Shown: one piece after another, positions 7,674-17,542 of the stretch
How the letters are laid out: every line of letters begins with the position of its first letter
Numbering within the stretch: the first letter of the stretch is position 1
DNA from: Clostridia bacterium
GTDB taxonomy: Bacteria > Bacillota > Clostridia > TANB77 > CAG-508
Direction of reading: 5' to 3'
Length of the DNA: 55,327 nt
NCBI GenBank assembly: GCA_017939755.1
Contig: JAGBAJ010000043.1
Location: forward strand, 1 to 55,327
Notes under the pieces: model-generated
Told to the model about the DNA's origin: nothing
The model's input: the letters and a program-made list of their open reading frames with translations, nothing else
Database searches by the model: none
Program-made: the position numbers and the translations under genes

Positions 7674-8546
7674 TTAATCCTTTTTTTTATTTTTGTCAAG
7701 TTTTATACTGCTTTTTATAAAATTATTTTTTAGCTCTTTTGGGCTAAGCTTTGTACTAGACCCGAGTAACGTTTTTATAATACATTTGTCCTGTTTTTGT
7801 ATTATTCTAGTATCAATATATTTGTTGTATATTATGTAACTTTCATATAATTTGTTTTTGTCGTATTCCATTGGATCTAAATATTCATTATTATTTATAT
7901 AATCTATTTCTATTCTTTCAATAATACTTCCTTGAAAACTATTTTTCATTAGTAGATTTTGTGGATTTAAATTTATAATAATACAATTTCTATTTATATA
8001 AAATTCTTCAAAAAAATTGCTACTATAATCCATGTTTATAAGGATTTTCGCCTTTTTCAAAGCTTTTTTTTTGTTATTGGAAATTGAGTACGCTATATTA
8101 TCTCTTTCTAATTTACTTTCAATTCTCTTTATTTTTCTTATTTTATCAGTAATAATGTTAATGCTCTTAAATTCTTTGCTTAAGTCACTTAAAATATTGT
8201 AATCAACTTCTTTACAAAAAGCTATATATAAATCTTCCTGAATAAAGTTACTACCAATCATTTGTTGCATACTTTTTATAATATCTATAATCATATATTT
8301 CATTAATAATTTTCCAGAAAAAAAGTTATTATACTGATTAGATACAACATTGTTTGAAAATAATATTTTGTTATTTTTTGTAATTTTAATTATCTTCTCA
8401 TACACTTTTTTATTTATTACTTTTCTATTTATTTGGACAAGATGTTTGCATTGACCTATATCAACAATATTATACCTAAATAGTACTCTATTTAGCCATC
8501 CAGCATACATTTTTTCATACTTAATATAATATATATCATTATTCAT
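7674..8546 (-). CDS. Hypothetical protein, possible Rossmann-like fold
   Basis: 290 residues, very Lys/Ile/Asn-rich and not recognised. There is no signal peptide or membrane helix. The middle shows alternating strands and helices (SINIITDKIRKIKRIESKL, then NNKKKALKKAKILINMDY, then CIIINL) reminiscent of a nucleotide-binding Rossmann sheet, but no Gly-rich loop is visible. The start chosen is the ATG at 8546; an in-frame GTG lies 9 bases upstream. The ribosome binding site is weak and sits inside the 3' arm of the hairpin at 8552-8578. It lies between a GH18 hydrolase gene and greA, and neither neighbour explains it. Confidence 0.6.
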   Translation of the reverse strand: MNNDIYYIKYEKMYAGWLNRVLFRYNIVDIGQCKHLVQINRKVINKKVYEKIIKITKNNKILFSNNVVSNQYNNFFSGKLLMKYMIIDIIKSMQQMIGSNFIQEDLYIAFCKEVDYNILSDLSKEFKSINIITDKIRKIKRIESKLERDNIAYSISNNKKKALKKAKILINMDYSSNFFEEFYINRNCIIINLNPQNLLMKNSFQGSIIERIEIDYINNNEYLDPMEYDKNKLYESYIIYNKYIDTRIIQKQDKCIIKTLLGSSTKLSPKELKNNFIKSSIKLDKNKKKD

Positions 8547-8551
8547 AAAAA

Positions 8552-8578
8552 ACACCTACAATAATAATATGTAAGTGT
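8552..8578 (-). terminator. Terminator overlapping the next gene's leader
   Basis: In the minus-strand RNA ACACUUACA pairs with UGUAGGUGU (one U-G wobble that exists only on this strand), followed by UUUUUU and then directly by the AUG of the next gene. It is a good intrinsic terminator for the GH18 gene and also covers the only plausible ribosome binding sequence of the downstream gene. Confidence 0.65.
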
Positions 8579-8593
8579 CTTTTATTTATTATA

Positions 8594-10342
8594 TTATTTT
8601 AATATTTTCTTTGTTACAACATCCCAAATTTCTTTATCTTCATTTCCATTTTGCCAGAATCCAGCTCCCGCTAAATTATATTCATTAATTAGATTTAATT
8701 TTTCTGTTATTGATTTTACATCTTCAACCCACATTTTATATGTATATCCATCATTACTAACATACTCAATATAATTTTGCTTCGAATCTTTTAGCCATTC
8801 TTTTGTTGTTGCTCTATCTACATGCTTTTGCTGATCCTTCATTGCTATGTTATAAGATTTCTCTATTTGTCCATTACTATTAATTTTCCAAAGTTTCGAA
8901 TAGAATGGTATACCTAGTATAATTTTGTTTGGATTAACTCCTTCGTTATTAATAAACTTTTTAACATTTCTTTCAACCCAGTAATATGCAGCATTGCTTC
9001 CTGGTTCCTTAGCTTTGCCAGAAGTTTGATCATATGCCATAAATACTATATAATCCGCAACTTCTCCTATTACTCTCCTGTCATAACATAAAGACCATGT
9101 ATCTGACCCATCTGGTTCTGTTACATCAACAGATAATATTGCATTTCTTTGTGCTAATCTTGGTTTAAGCTCTATTATAAATCTAGAAAGACAATCCACG
9201 TCTTCTTTGTACATACTTTCAAAGTCAAGATTAATTCCATCTAAATTGTATTTATCCACATAGTTAACAATTTGATTTATAACATCTTGTCTTTTTTTAT
9301 AATCTGTAATCCAGTTTGAAAAAGCCTTCATGTCTTCAGCTGTAGTTGACTCATTTGCCAATCTTGGCCATAGCATGTAGTTATTTTCTTTTGCCCATGC
9401 AAAATATTTTTCTCCATCTTCTCCTACTTTTTCATTAACAATATCTTCTCTCATAAAGAAACAAGTTGGTGAAACTGCTGTAACGCCATTATATTTAGTA
9501 TCGGCTTCAACTTTTGGAACTTTACCATATTTTGAATCATAAAAATCCCATACAAGACTTATTTTTTTATTATTAACCTGTGTTTTATATTCAGAAACAT
9601 TGATATCCTTTATGCTTTTGCTTGGTATATATCCCAAAGTTCCATTCTCGGTTCTAACATATATCCAATCTTTTGCAATATTTTCCTCAAATTCATTTAG
9701 ATACTTCGTAGCCTTGTCCAATATTGACTTTGAAGGTTTCTTATTTATTGAATTATCCACTTTTTTAGGTTCATCCTCGATTTTGATGTATACTTTGGCA
9801 TTGCCATCTATTCTTTCAATTGTTCTTGAAAATAAGTTTGGTTTACTTTTAACAGCTACCTTTGAAGTTGTAACACCCGTTTTGATATCTCTGTCTAACG
9901 ATTTTATTACTACGCAATCTGTTACTTCATTATATTTTACTTCGATATTATACGCTTCTTGTAAGCTTGTGATTGGTACATAATATAAGTTGTCCTCTTT
10001 AATTATTTTCTTTGTACTTTTTTTATCATTTAGTTCTAACGTGTTATTTTTTATATCAAAACACGCATAATATTTATCTTTTGCTACAACAACTACATTA
10101 TACTTTTCATCAATATATATATTTTTATCATAATAGTTTTTTATGTCATCTATAGAAAGGTAAATTTCATTTCCTTCTCGTATTATTTTTCCTTTCATTT
10201 TAGCTGTTACATTAGTATAATTAATTACCAAGTTTGTTTTATCTTCATATCCTGTTTTTTTATAATTTGGTGCTATATATAAGCAAATTGCAACAAATGT
10301 AATAAATAGTAGCACCAAAATTATATTTCTTATAACTTTCAT
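8594..10342 (-). CDS. GH18 family cell-wall hydrolase with stalk and SH3-like domains
   Basis: 582 residues, membrane-anchored or secreted. Residues 5-25 are a hydrophobic anchor. Residues about 35-150 resemble the copper-amine-oxidase N-terminal stalk found in clostridial surface proteins. Residues about 155-255 include an SH3-like segment (DWIYVRTENGTLGYIPSKSI). From about 265 is a glycoside hydrolase family 18 barrel with the catalytic motif DGINLDFES, later strands VADYIVFMAYDQ and KIILGIPFYSKLW. Related YaaH/YdhD proteins act on spore or cell-wall glycan. It starts 19 bases after pgi ends, with GGGAG 5 bases before the ATG, so the two are likely cotranscribed. Confidence 0.9.
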   Translation of the reverse strand: MKVIRNIILVLLFITFVAICLYIAPNYKKTGYEDKTNLVINYTNVTAKMKGKIIREGNEIYLSIDDIKNYYDKNIYIDEKYNVVVVAKDKYYACFDIKNNTLELNDKKSTKKIIKEDNLYYVPITSLQEAYNIEVKYNEVTDCVVIKSLDRDIKTGVTTSKVAVKSKPNLFSRTIERIDGNAKVYIKIEDEPKKVDNSINKKPSKSILDKATKYLNEFEENIAKDWIYVRTENGTLGYIPSKSIKDINVSEYKTQVNNKKISLVWDFYDSKYGKVPKVEADTKYNGVTAVSPTCFFMREDIVNEKVGEDGEKYFAWAKENNYMLWPRLANESTTAEDMKAFSNWITDYKKRQDVINQIVNYVDKYNLDGINLDFESMYKEDVDCLSRFIIELKPRLAQRNAILSVDVTEPDGSDTWSLCYDRRVIGEVADYIVFMAYDQTSGKAKEPGSNAAYYWVERNVKKFINNEGVNPNKIILGIPFYSKLWKINSNGQIEKSYNIAMKDQQKHVDRATTKEWLKDSKQNYIEYVSNDGYTYKMWVEDVKSITEKLNLINEYNLAGAGFWQNGNEDKEIWDVVTKKILK

Positions 10343-10361
10343 GTTTACTCCCTAAATTTCT

Positions 10362-11648
10362 CTATTTATTTTTTCCTAATAATTCATACATGTTTGATTT
10401 ATACTTTTCAACTCCTGGCTGATCAAATGGATTAATTCCAAATAACATTCCAGACATAGCACATGCTTTCTCAAAGAAATATATCAATTGACCCATAACA
10501 ATTTCGTCCAAATAATCTACATTTATAACAATATTTGGAACATCTCCATCAACATGTGCTTGTATTGTGCCTTCCATAGCTTTTTTATTAACATATGATA
10601 ATTTCTTTCCAGCAATGTAGTTAAGTTCATCTAAATCCTCTTCGTCATATCCTATTACGATATCTGAATTTGGATTTTCTACGTTTATTACTGTTTCAAA
10701 TAAATTTCTTCTTCCTTCTTGAACATATTGTCCCAAAGAATGTAAATCTGTTGTATATGTAACTGATGATGGGAAAATTCCTAAATGCTCTTTTCCTTCG
10801 CTTTCACCAAATAATTGCTTCCACCACTCAGCAAAATAGAATAATTTTGGCTCGTATGAAGCTAAAATCTCAATATTTTTATCATTAGCATATAGTATAT
10901 TTCTTACAACAGCATATTTATAACATTCATTATGTTTTATATTGTCATCGTTGTATGTTTCTGCTGCACATTTAGCTCCAGCCATTATATCATCAATATT
11001 TATTCCAGCAACACACATCGGCAATAAACCTACTGCTGTTAATACAGAGTATCTTCCACCTATGTTTTCTGGTATTGATAGTTTAACATACTTTTCTTGC
11101 ATTGCTATTTTATATAGTGCACCTTTTCGCTTTGTTGTTGTTACAAAAATTCTATTTCTTGCTTCATCAATTCCGTATTTATTTTCCATTAAATCTCTAA
11201 ATATCCTAAATGCTATAGCAGGCTCTGTTGTTTTCCCAGACTTTGAAATTACATTTATAGAAATGTCTTTATCTGATACATAATCTATTATTTCGTTTAT
11301 GTATGTTGGATTTAAGTTATTTCCAACATATATTATTTCTGTACTTTTTCTTTCATATTTATTTGTTAGTGCATCAATAACAGCTCTTGCCCCCAAATAT
11401 GATCCTCCAATACCTATAACAATAAGAACATCGGAATCTGTGTTTACTTTTTTTGCAATTTTCTTTATTTTTTCAAACTCCCTTTTTTCGTAATTTATAG
11501 GCAAATCTATCCAACCGGTATAATTATCTTTATCCTCAATATTTTTATTTAATTCTTTATGCACTTTTTTTACCTTTTCTGAGTATGCATATATTTCTTT
11601 ATCTGATATTCCTGTATATTTCCAATCAATTTTTATATTATTATCCAT
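10362..11648 (-). CDS. pgi: Glucose-6-phosphate isomerase
   Basis: 428 residues, close to the compact Firmicutes length of about 440-450. It interconverts glucose-6-phosphate and fructose-6-phosphate. Visible motifs are the phosphate-binding GIGGSYLGARA, VISKSGKTTEPA, GGRYSVLTAVGLLP (family signature), GKEHLGIFPSSVTYTTDLHS, and the C-terminal helix near FDQPGVEKYK carrying the catalytic lysine region. The ATG at 11648 follows GGAG. It probably forms a unit with the GH18 gene downstream. Confidence 0.96.
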   Translation of the reverse strand: MDNNIKIDWKYTGISDKEIYAYSEKVKKVHKELNKNIEDKDNYTGWIDLPINYEKREFEKIKKIAKKVNTDSDVLIVIGIGGSYLGARAVIDALTNKYERKSTEIIYVGNNLNPTYINEIIDYVSDKDISINVISKSGKTTEPAIAFRIFRDLMENKYGIDEARNRIFVTTTKRKGALYKIAMQEKYVKLSIPENIGGRYSVLTAVGLLPMCVAGINIDDIMAGAKCAAETYNDDNIKHNECYKYAVVRNILYANDKNIEILASYEPKLFYFAEWWKQLFGESEGKEHLGIFPSSVTYTTDLHSLGQYVQEGRRNLFETVINVENPNSDIVIGYDEEDLDELNYIAGKKLSYVNKKAMEGTIQAHVDGDVPNIVINVDYLDEIVMGQLIYFFEKACAMSGMLFGINPFDQPGVEKYKSNMYELLGKNK

Positions 11649-11806
11649 TTGAATTTACTCCTTTCCGCTCTTTTGTACACATATATAATATATTAACTAA
11701 ATAACAAATTCAAGTTATTTTAATTTATTTTATGATAGGTCTATTTTTATTGTTATTATTCACAGCCAAAAGATATTCTCAACAAAGTAAAAGGCATAAT
11801 GTCAAT

Positions 11807-11868
11807 TTATAATGTGGCGTTGAGGTGAAAATCAACAAATTAGAAAATATATATTTTACAAACGTGTC
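11807..11868 (-). repeat. Decayed copy of the intergenic hairpin element
   Basis: This stretch aligns with the complement of 45815-45875 in the element at 45709-45930: TTATAATGTG, then AGGTG, then CAAATTAGA, AAT, TTTTACAA and GTGT recur in order. No terminal repeats or target duplication remain. The rest of the 320-base gap 11649-11968 shows only the terminator at 11883-11939. Confidence 0.5.
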
Positions 11869-11882
11869 TAGCAATAAAAATA

Positions 11883-11939
11883 CACCTATATTTAGACTTT
11901 GCCATAATATTCTTTATTATGGTTTACTAAACATAGGTG
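11883..11939 (-). terminator. Terminator of the WG-repeat gene
   Basis: CACCTATATTTAG and CTAAACATAGGTG form the outer stem, with an inner CATAATA/TATTATG stem. On the minus strand it is followed by TATTTTTATT. It lies 30 bases past the stop codon. Confidence 0.75.
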
Positions 11940-11968
11940 CATTTTCGTGTTATGTTTTTTATATTTTA

Positions 11969-13657
11969 TTAATTATTTGAGTTGCTATTTTCTTGTTGTT
12001 TGTCAGAATTTTGTTGTTCTCCATTATTTGCTTCATTGTTAGAGCTTTGTTGCTCATCAGTTTGCCCATTATCTTGTCCACTATCCGAATCTGAATTAGC
12101 ATTTACTTTCTTGTTATTTTCCTTATTATTTGAATCTTGTTTATTTCTATTAGGATCACCGTAAATATCTATAATATTTACTTTCATAGGATCCCCACTC
12201 GTAAGTATTGCATTTAAATAGTATAGAGTCTCATTGTCTTCATATATACTATAAATATCATATGCTTCTAAACCAACTACAGCATTTGTTTTTGGATCAA
12301 TTAATCTATATGTTGTTTTAGTTGTTTTCTCGTCAACAGCAACACTATTACCAAATACAACAACATCTAGACCCTTCTTTAAGTCGTTAATTATTAAAAC
12401 CGGATTTCCTACTTTACTTATATTGCATCCAATAATATCATATTGTGGTACAACTAATATATCACCTTCAATAGAAGCTAATCCCCATTTTCCACTATCA
12501 TTTTTTATTGGAATATATTTATTACTTAATATAAATCTTGATGTTGTTTCGTCACCATATGATTCTGGGTTCTCAATACCTATATATTTATATTCACTTT
12601 TTAAAACTGTAGAGTATTCTATGCCATTGTCGCCTTCTTCAATTTTAATAACTCCATATCTGTCGCCTTCTTTTATTAGATAGAACTTTCCATCCTCACT
12701 TAATTGTGTAATAGAATCGTATCTTGGATCTAATACCTTAGAAACACTTCCTTCGCCCTCAAGGTTCATCTTCAAAATACCAACTTTTTGATTATCTGAT
12801 GCTGTTACTATTAAACATCCTAGGCTCTCTATATATTCAATCTTAGAATATTTACAGCTTAAGAAATAACTTCCTTGCTTATAGTTCCAATAATCAGCTA
12901 TACCATATTCTTCTGTACCATTTTTTATAAGTACATATCCATGCTTCAATAATTTTTTATTATTAAAACTAGCATCCTCACCTGTGACTGCAGCATCTCC
13001 AACTTTAGATTTTGCAATTGATTCCAATCCATCAATTGATAAAATTGAAACATTCTTATTCTTTTCGTCGTAAGATATTGTTACGTTAAAACCTAATTCA
13101 ATTGCATCCGAACGAGCATAAATTTCGTTATTTACGTAGCGAACACCATCTTCTATTGAAAAATACTGATATTCATAGTCGTTTAATAATTCCATTTGGC
13201 TATCTTGCTCTGCATTTTTTTTGTCTTTGTTCATTTCCTCTTTTATTGCTTTATTATCTGTAACTTTATATATCTTGCTTGAATTTGAAATATATGATGT
13301 ATATTCATTATCTGTTTTTATATAACATTTTGTAACATCTTCTCCTCCGCCATTAAATTCGTCATTATAGAATCCAACGTTCAACATACTAGCTAAACCT
13401 TTAACTGATATATATATTTTGCCATCTTCTGTTTTAACTAAATTATTTTTATCCTGCATTAAGAACAGCTCCGAAGAAAATTTCGTTTCTTTATTATCAA
13501 TTTTTAATTGTAATGTGTTTTTCTTTTTTATGGTTGAATATATCCATATAACTACAACTATTAATAGTAATATTATAATTGAAAAAATAATAACCTTAGT
13601 TAATTTTCTTTGTTTCTCATCACTTTCTTTTTCAACATTTTCATCAATTAAGTTCAT
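11969..13657 (-). CDS. Membrane-anchored WG-repeat protein
   Basis: 562 residues. A short cytoplasmic N-terminus is followed by one membrane helix at about residues 22-44 (VIIFSIIILLLIVVVIWIY). An extracellular stalk-like domain follows (about 50-200, KIYISVKGLASMLNVGF type), then several WG-like beta repeats (EEYGIADYWNY, QKVGILKMNL, DRYGVIKIEE, GKWGLASIEG), and a 60-residue Asn/Ser/Gln/Asp-rich tail. Such repeats are thought to be structural or ligand-binding; no catalytic motif is seen. The start at 13657 is set by AGGAGAG about 7 bases upstream, and an in-frame extension to 13723 is rejected. It follows the U32 gene by 75 bases. Confidence 0.8.
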   Translation of the reverse strand: MNLIDENVEKESDEKQRKLTKVIIFSIIILLLIVVVIWIYSTIKKKNTLQLKIDNKETKFSSELFLMQDKNNLVKTEDGKIYISVKGLASMLNVGFYNDEFNGGGEDVTKCYIKTDNEYTSYISNSSKIYKVTDNKAIKEEMNKDKKNAEQDSQMELLNDYEYQYFSIEDGVRYVNNEIYARSDAIELGFNVTISYDEKNKNVSILSIDGLESIAKSKVGDAAVTGEDASFNNKKLLKHGYVLIKNGTEEYGIADYWNYKQGSYFLSCKYSKIEYIESLGCLIVTASDNQKVGILKMNLEGEGSVSKVLDPRYDSITQLSEDGKFYLIKEGDRYGVIKIEEGDNGIEYSTVLKSEYKYIGIENPESYGDETTSRFILSNKYIPIKNDSGKWGLASIEGDILVVPQYDIIGCNISKVGNPVLIINDLKKGLDVVVFGNSVAVDEKTTKTTYRLIDPKTNAVVGLEAYDIYSIYEDNETLYYLNAILTSGDPMKVNIIDIYGDPNRNKQDSNNKENNKKVNANSDSDSGQDNGQTDEQQSSNNEANNGEQQNSDKQQENSNSNN

Positions 13658-13732
13658 TCTTTTCTCTCCTTTTCTTTGGTCCTTCTCTATAGATATTTTA
13701 TCTAATGCGTATATTTTTGTCAAGAAAATTAG

Positions 13733-14962
13733 TTATTTCTTTCTTCGTAAAATCCATCCGTTTTTTACTTCAATTGGTAACTCCATTTTTACACTTTGTC
13801 CAGCTTTTCCAGGATTTACATATGGAATCTGCTCATCTGTTTCTGAATCCCATAGTTCTTTAATTTCAAATTTAAATGGCTCTAATTTTCCTGGAATAAT
13901 AATTTCCATTTTGTCTCCAACCATTAATTTATTTTTTATTTCAATGATAACTTTGCTTCCTGATGAATCTATAACCTTTCCACCATATTCAAAATTTGGA
14001 TTGTATTGCTTGCCTTCATACTCCTGAAAATCTTTGTTATTTCTATCATTAAAGTAGAAAGTTGTTAAGCCTCTTGTTTTCACTTTTTCTAACTCTGCTA
14101 GATATTTTTTATAATCATAATGCTCAGGATCTGCCATGTAATCATCAATAGCATTTCTATATGCATTTACAACTGAAGCTAAATAGTATTCTGTTTTTAA
14201 TCTTCCCTCAATCTTTAAACTATCAATTCCCAAATCGATAATTTCCGGAATTTCTTTTATTAGGCATAAGTCTTTTGAAGAGAATATATATGTTCCTTTG
14301 TCATCATATTCAACAGGCATTAAGTTTCCTGGCTTATTATGCTCTTCTACATAAACGTTATATTCCCATCTGCAGCTCTGTGCACAATCACCTAAGTTTG
14401 CACTTCTTCCAGCTAAGAAATCGCTTAAGAAACATCTGCCAGAATATCCAAAGCATATTGCTCCATGAATAAACATTTCTGTTTCAAGATCATCTGGAAT
14501 TGTATCAACAAGTTCTCTAATTTGATTTTTATTTAACTCTCTGGCCAAAACCACACGTTTTGCCCCATTTTTGTACCAAAAGTTTGCACTATGACCACTA
14601 ACAATATTTGCTTGAGTGCTTATATGCATATCAACATCTGGTGCTTCCTTTTTCAATACTTCAAGCACGCCACCATCAGCAACTATAATACCATCTACTT
14701 TTAAATCATTAAGCATTCTAGCCTGCTTTGCCACTTCTTCATAGCGATCATCCCACGCATATATGTTAATTGTAGTATATACTTTTTTTCCTAAACTATG
14801 AGCATATTCGATTGTTTTAGCTAAATCAGCATCATCTATTTCTGCTCTTGTTCTTAAAGATAATGATGATGTGCCTACATATATAGCATCTGCACCATAT
14901 AAGAAGGCAGTCTTGGCCTTTTCAAATGACCCTACAGGGGCTAACAATTCTGGTTTTTTCAT
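13733..14962 (-). CDS. U32 family protein (TrhP-type tRNA uridine hydroxylation)
   Basis: 409 residues starting KKPELLAPVGSFEKAKTAFL, typical of U32 proteins, with the signature MFIHGAICFGYSGRCFLSDF followed by a cysteine-containing GDCAQSCRWEY. Formerly called collagenase-like peptidases, this subgroup is now linked to prephenate-dependent 5-hydroxyuridine formation at the tRNA wobble position (TrhP) and to the related RlhA. The roughly 400-residue length fits the single-domain Firmicutes form. The role is family inference. It lies downstream of spoIIID with a clear AAGGAGA site. Confidence 0.9.
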   Translation of the reverse strand: MKKPELLAPVGSFEKAKTAFLYGADAIYVGTSSLSLRTRAEIDDADLAKTIEYAHSLGKKVYTTINIYAWDDRYEEVAKQARMLNDLKVDGIIVADGGVLEVLKKEAPDVDMHISTQANIVSGHSANFWYKNGAKRVVLARELNKNQIRELVDTIPDDLETEMFIHGAICFGYSGRCFLSDFLAGRSANLGDCAQSCRWEYNVYVEEHNKPGNLMPVEYDDKGTYIFSSKDLCLIKEIPEIIDLGIDSLKIEGRLKTEYYLASVVNAYRNAIDDYMADPEHYDYKKYLAELEKVKTRGLTTFYFNDRNNKDFQEYEGKQYNPNFEYGGKVIDSSGSKVIIEIKNKLMVGDKMEIIIPGKLEPFKFEIKELWDSETDEQIPYVNPGKAGQSVKMELPIEVKNGWILRRKK

Positions 14963-15028
14963 TTATAATTCTCCTTTTATCTATCTTTTGTACAATTATA
15001 TCACAAGAGAGCCTTAATTTCTACATAT

Positions 15029-15280
15029 TTATTTTTTGCTATATTTTAATTTAGTAGCTAAGCCCCCTCTAATATGTCTTTCAGCTTTATTTTCATCTAG
15101 AATCTCTCTAACCTCGCGAGCTAAAATTGGATTAATTTTTTCAAGCCTCTCTGAAACATCTTTATGTACTGTGCTTTTACTTACACCATACTTTGCAGCT
15201 GTTCCCCTTACAGTATCTTTTGAATCTATAATATAATGTGCAAGTTCAATTGCACGATCTTCTATTGAAATACTTCTCAT
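15029..15280 (-). CDS. spoIIID: Sporulation transcription factor SpoIIID
   Basis: 83 residues matching SpoIIID in length and sequence: EDRAIELAHYIIDSKDTVRG, the helix-turn-helix AAKYGVSKSTVHKDVSERL, and the basic C-terminal region with GGLATKLKYSKK. In spore formers SpoIIID acts in the mother cell after SigE, activating and repressing many genes. It is one of the clearest signs that this organism encodes an endospore programme. GGAGG lies 7 bases before the ATG. GAATAA and TTATTC blocks flank the region at 15296-15321; I could not assign a convincing SigE promoter. Confidence 0.96.
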   Translation of the reverse strand: MRSISIEDRAIELAHYIIDSKDTVRGTAAKYGVSKSTVHKDVSERLEKINPILAREVREILDENKAERHIRGGLATKLKYSKK

Positions 15281-15375
15281 GTAAAAACCTCCATACGAAT
15301 AATTTTGTTTAATCTTATTCGCACGAAGGTTATATTAGAACTTTGATTTTTGTGCATTCCACCTGCTTGTTTTCA

Positions 15376-17529
15376 TTAGTTTATGTGATTTTTTAGTGAA
15401 TTATCAATTTGAGTTAAATTATTTATGAAATTTCTAACAGCTTTAGTAGACTTAATATTTCCTAATATAGGAATCATTCCTGTGTTTTGTAACTTTAATG
15501 AATTTGCTCTATTAATTTGTATTACACGTTTTAGCTCATTATTCTTTTCTTGAACTAAATTAATTTGTGCCTTGCTAAAGAAATGCTTCTTCTCTTTTGA
15601 CAGAGCTATTTGCGGCAAATTACGCTGTTGCTCTATTTTCTCCTTTGTTTTTTGATTCAATACTTTTTGATCTATCATTTCATTTATTTTTGCATTTGTT
15701 TCAATATCCTTTAAATATATTTTTAATTCAGATATACAACTAACATCCTCTTCAGTTTTAACATATGCATATATATCTGATAAACCATCTTCAAGTGTAG
15801 TATATGAACTACTTGAAAATTGTGATTCTGTTAAAATAAGCTGTTCTTTTAAACTTATATTGTCAAGTTTCGCTTGTTTTAATTTAGCTTTACCTATTAG
15901 CTTACTAAAGAAAGAACACTTTTCGTTTTCAATTTCTTTTCTCTGTTTATCCAATTTTTTTAATTTAGAATCAGTAATCATTTTTCGAATGTTTTTATTG
16001 AAGCATACCATAAATATGCTCTTCATTTCTTCACAATATTCATTTACAATATTTTTATCATTAGACAAACTCCTTGTGTCATTAAGAGTATCATTTAATC
16101 CATTTAATTTATCAATGTCTTCTTCTTCTATATTTTTCTTAAGAGCAAATACACTTTCTTTTATTGAATTGATATTTGCATTAATAGAATTATCATTTAT
16201 TTTATCTATGTTTAGCTCAATAGATGTACTATTTGCTAAATCCATCATTTTTGATTCTTCAGTCTTTAGTTTATAGTATGTCATTTCTAGATTATCTATA
16301 ACGCTTTTTAATTGATCACTCACAAGAGCCCTTGCTTTTTCTAATTTTTTTAGTAACTCCTCTTGCTCTTTATTTTCATCATCATCTGATTTTGCAATTT
16401 TACTGTTTTTGATAGTTTGCTCTTTTGATTCTATATCCTTTTGTATGCTCTTGATTTTTTTAACTTCAGCCTTAATGGTATCTTCACTATCTTGATTCAC
16501 TTTCTTAACCAATTTTTTTTCATCTTTTGTATTCTTGTTCTTAACTTCTAATTTACTCATACTCATCTCTTCTTGATTTACAATTTTAATTAATTTTTTT
16601 AGAATATCATCATATGAAACATTATTCAAATCTATTTTTTCTATCAATTTATCTTTAAGATTATATTGACACAATTTTTTGTAGTATTTTACGAATATTT
16701 CATAATTCGAAAATAATTTTCCCATTACAAGAAATTGCTCCATTACATCGTCATTCTCTTTATATTCTAAACCAACTCTAGAAATATTGCTTAATTTTTG
16801 CAATAAACTTTCTGAGCTTTTATATTCTTTAGGTAACAAGCTACTTCTTAGGAAATTTTCAAAATCTTTTTTTGAATTTATTTCTATCTGTTTATCCTCA
16901 TATCTCATTATGTAACTGCACTCATTGTCGTTATCTATTTTTTGTAGCTTTAACTTTTGACCATATATTTCTAATAACATGTTTATTAAATACATAATGT
17001 CTCTATCTTTTGGAGTTGAGCGTACCATTGCAGCATATATGTATTGTTTGTTAATAATTATTTTTTCTTCTTTGGATTGTGCTCTAGACATTTCTAATAA
17101 ATATTTTATCATTACCAATGATAATCTAGCTAAACCATCCTTTACAAAGAATTTTCCATCATCCTCATAAAGCATAATTGTGTTATTATGCTTTAAACTT
17201 GATTGATCTAATTTTTTTAGTTCCCTGTAATAATAATTTGGATTTTCAAAATACTTAGTAATAATCTCATCCGTTTTTTCATTATTAGAAAATATTTCAA
17301 TCCATGTTTTATTATCTAATTTGATGTTGTCTGTTCCAAATAAATTATTAAGTTTAAAATGCTTTTCCTTAGGAATTGTTAAATCCTTTTGATTTAAAAA
17401 CTTTAAATCTTCAAGTGGTATTTTTTTTTGAATACTATTTGCTTTTATTTGTAATTCCGCTGGCAAATTATTAACATCTAAACCTATACTATTGAAAAAG
17501 CTTCTTTTTTGTAAAGATATTTTTTGCAT
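15376..17529 (-). CDS. Coiled-coil protein with possible ParB-like N-terminus
   Basis: 717 residues, not recognised as a named family. Around residues 95-165 the pattern NTIMLYEDDGKFFVKDGLARLSL... then YIYAAMVRS resembles the strand-turn-helix-strand of ParB/Srx-like domains (where the motif is usually GRHRL). This match is weak. Residues about 330-640 are highly charged coiled coil (Lys/Glu-rich) with a hydrophobic loop CSFFSKLIGKAKLKQAKL. No signal peptide or clear membrane helix is present. It starts 13 bases after the DnaB-like gene and the two are probably cotranslated. A role in DNA handling with that ATPase is inference. ATG at 17529 with GAGG upstream. Confidence 0.7.
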   Translation of the reverse strand: MQKISLQKRSFFNSIGLDVNNLPAELQIKANSIQKKIPLEDLKFLNQKDLTIPKEKHFKLNNLFGTDNIKLDNKTWIEIFSNNEKTDEIITKYFENPNYYYRELKKLDQSSLKHNNTIMLYEDDGKFFVKDGLARLSLVMIKYLLEMSRAQSKEEKIIINKQYIYAAMVRSTPKDRDIMYLINMLLEIYGQKLKLQKIDNDNECSYIMRYEDKQIEINSKKDFENFLRSSLLPKEYKSSESLLQKLSNISRVGLEYKENDDVMEQFLVMGKLFSNYEIFVKYYKKLCQYNLKDKLIEKIDLNNVSYDDILKKLIKIVNQEEMSMSKLEVKNKNTKDEKKLVKKVNQDSEDTIKAEVKKIKSIQKDIESKEQTIKNSKIAKSDDDENKEQEELLKKLEKARALVSDQLKSVIDNLEMTYYKLKTEESKMMDLANSTSIELNIDKINDNSINANINSIKESVFALKKNIEEEDIDKLNGLNDTLNDTRSLSNDKNIVNEYCEEMKSIFMVCFNKNIRKMITDSKLKKLDKQRKEIENEKCSFFSKLIGKAKLKQAKLDNISLKEQLILTESQFSSSSYTTLEDGLSDIYAYVKTEEDVSCISELKIYLKDIETNAKINEMIDQKVLNQKTKEKIEQQRNLPQIALSKEKKHFFSKAQINLVQEKNNELKRVIQINRANSLKLQNTGMIPILGNIKSTKAVRNFINNLTQIDNSLKNHIN

Positions 17530-17542
17530 AAATTCTACGACC

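Noticed and set aside
15290..15325. SigE promoter upstream of spoIIID
   Set aside because: A GAATAA block exists, but no CATA-type -10 at proper spacing was found; left unassigned.
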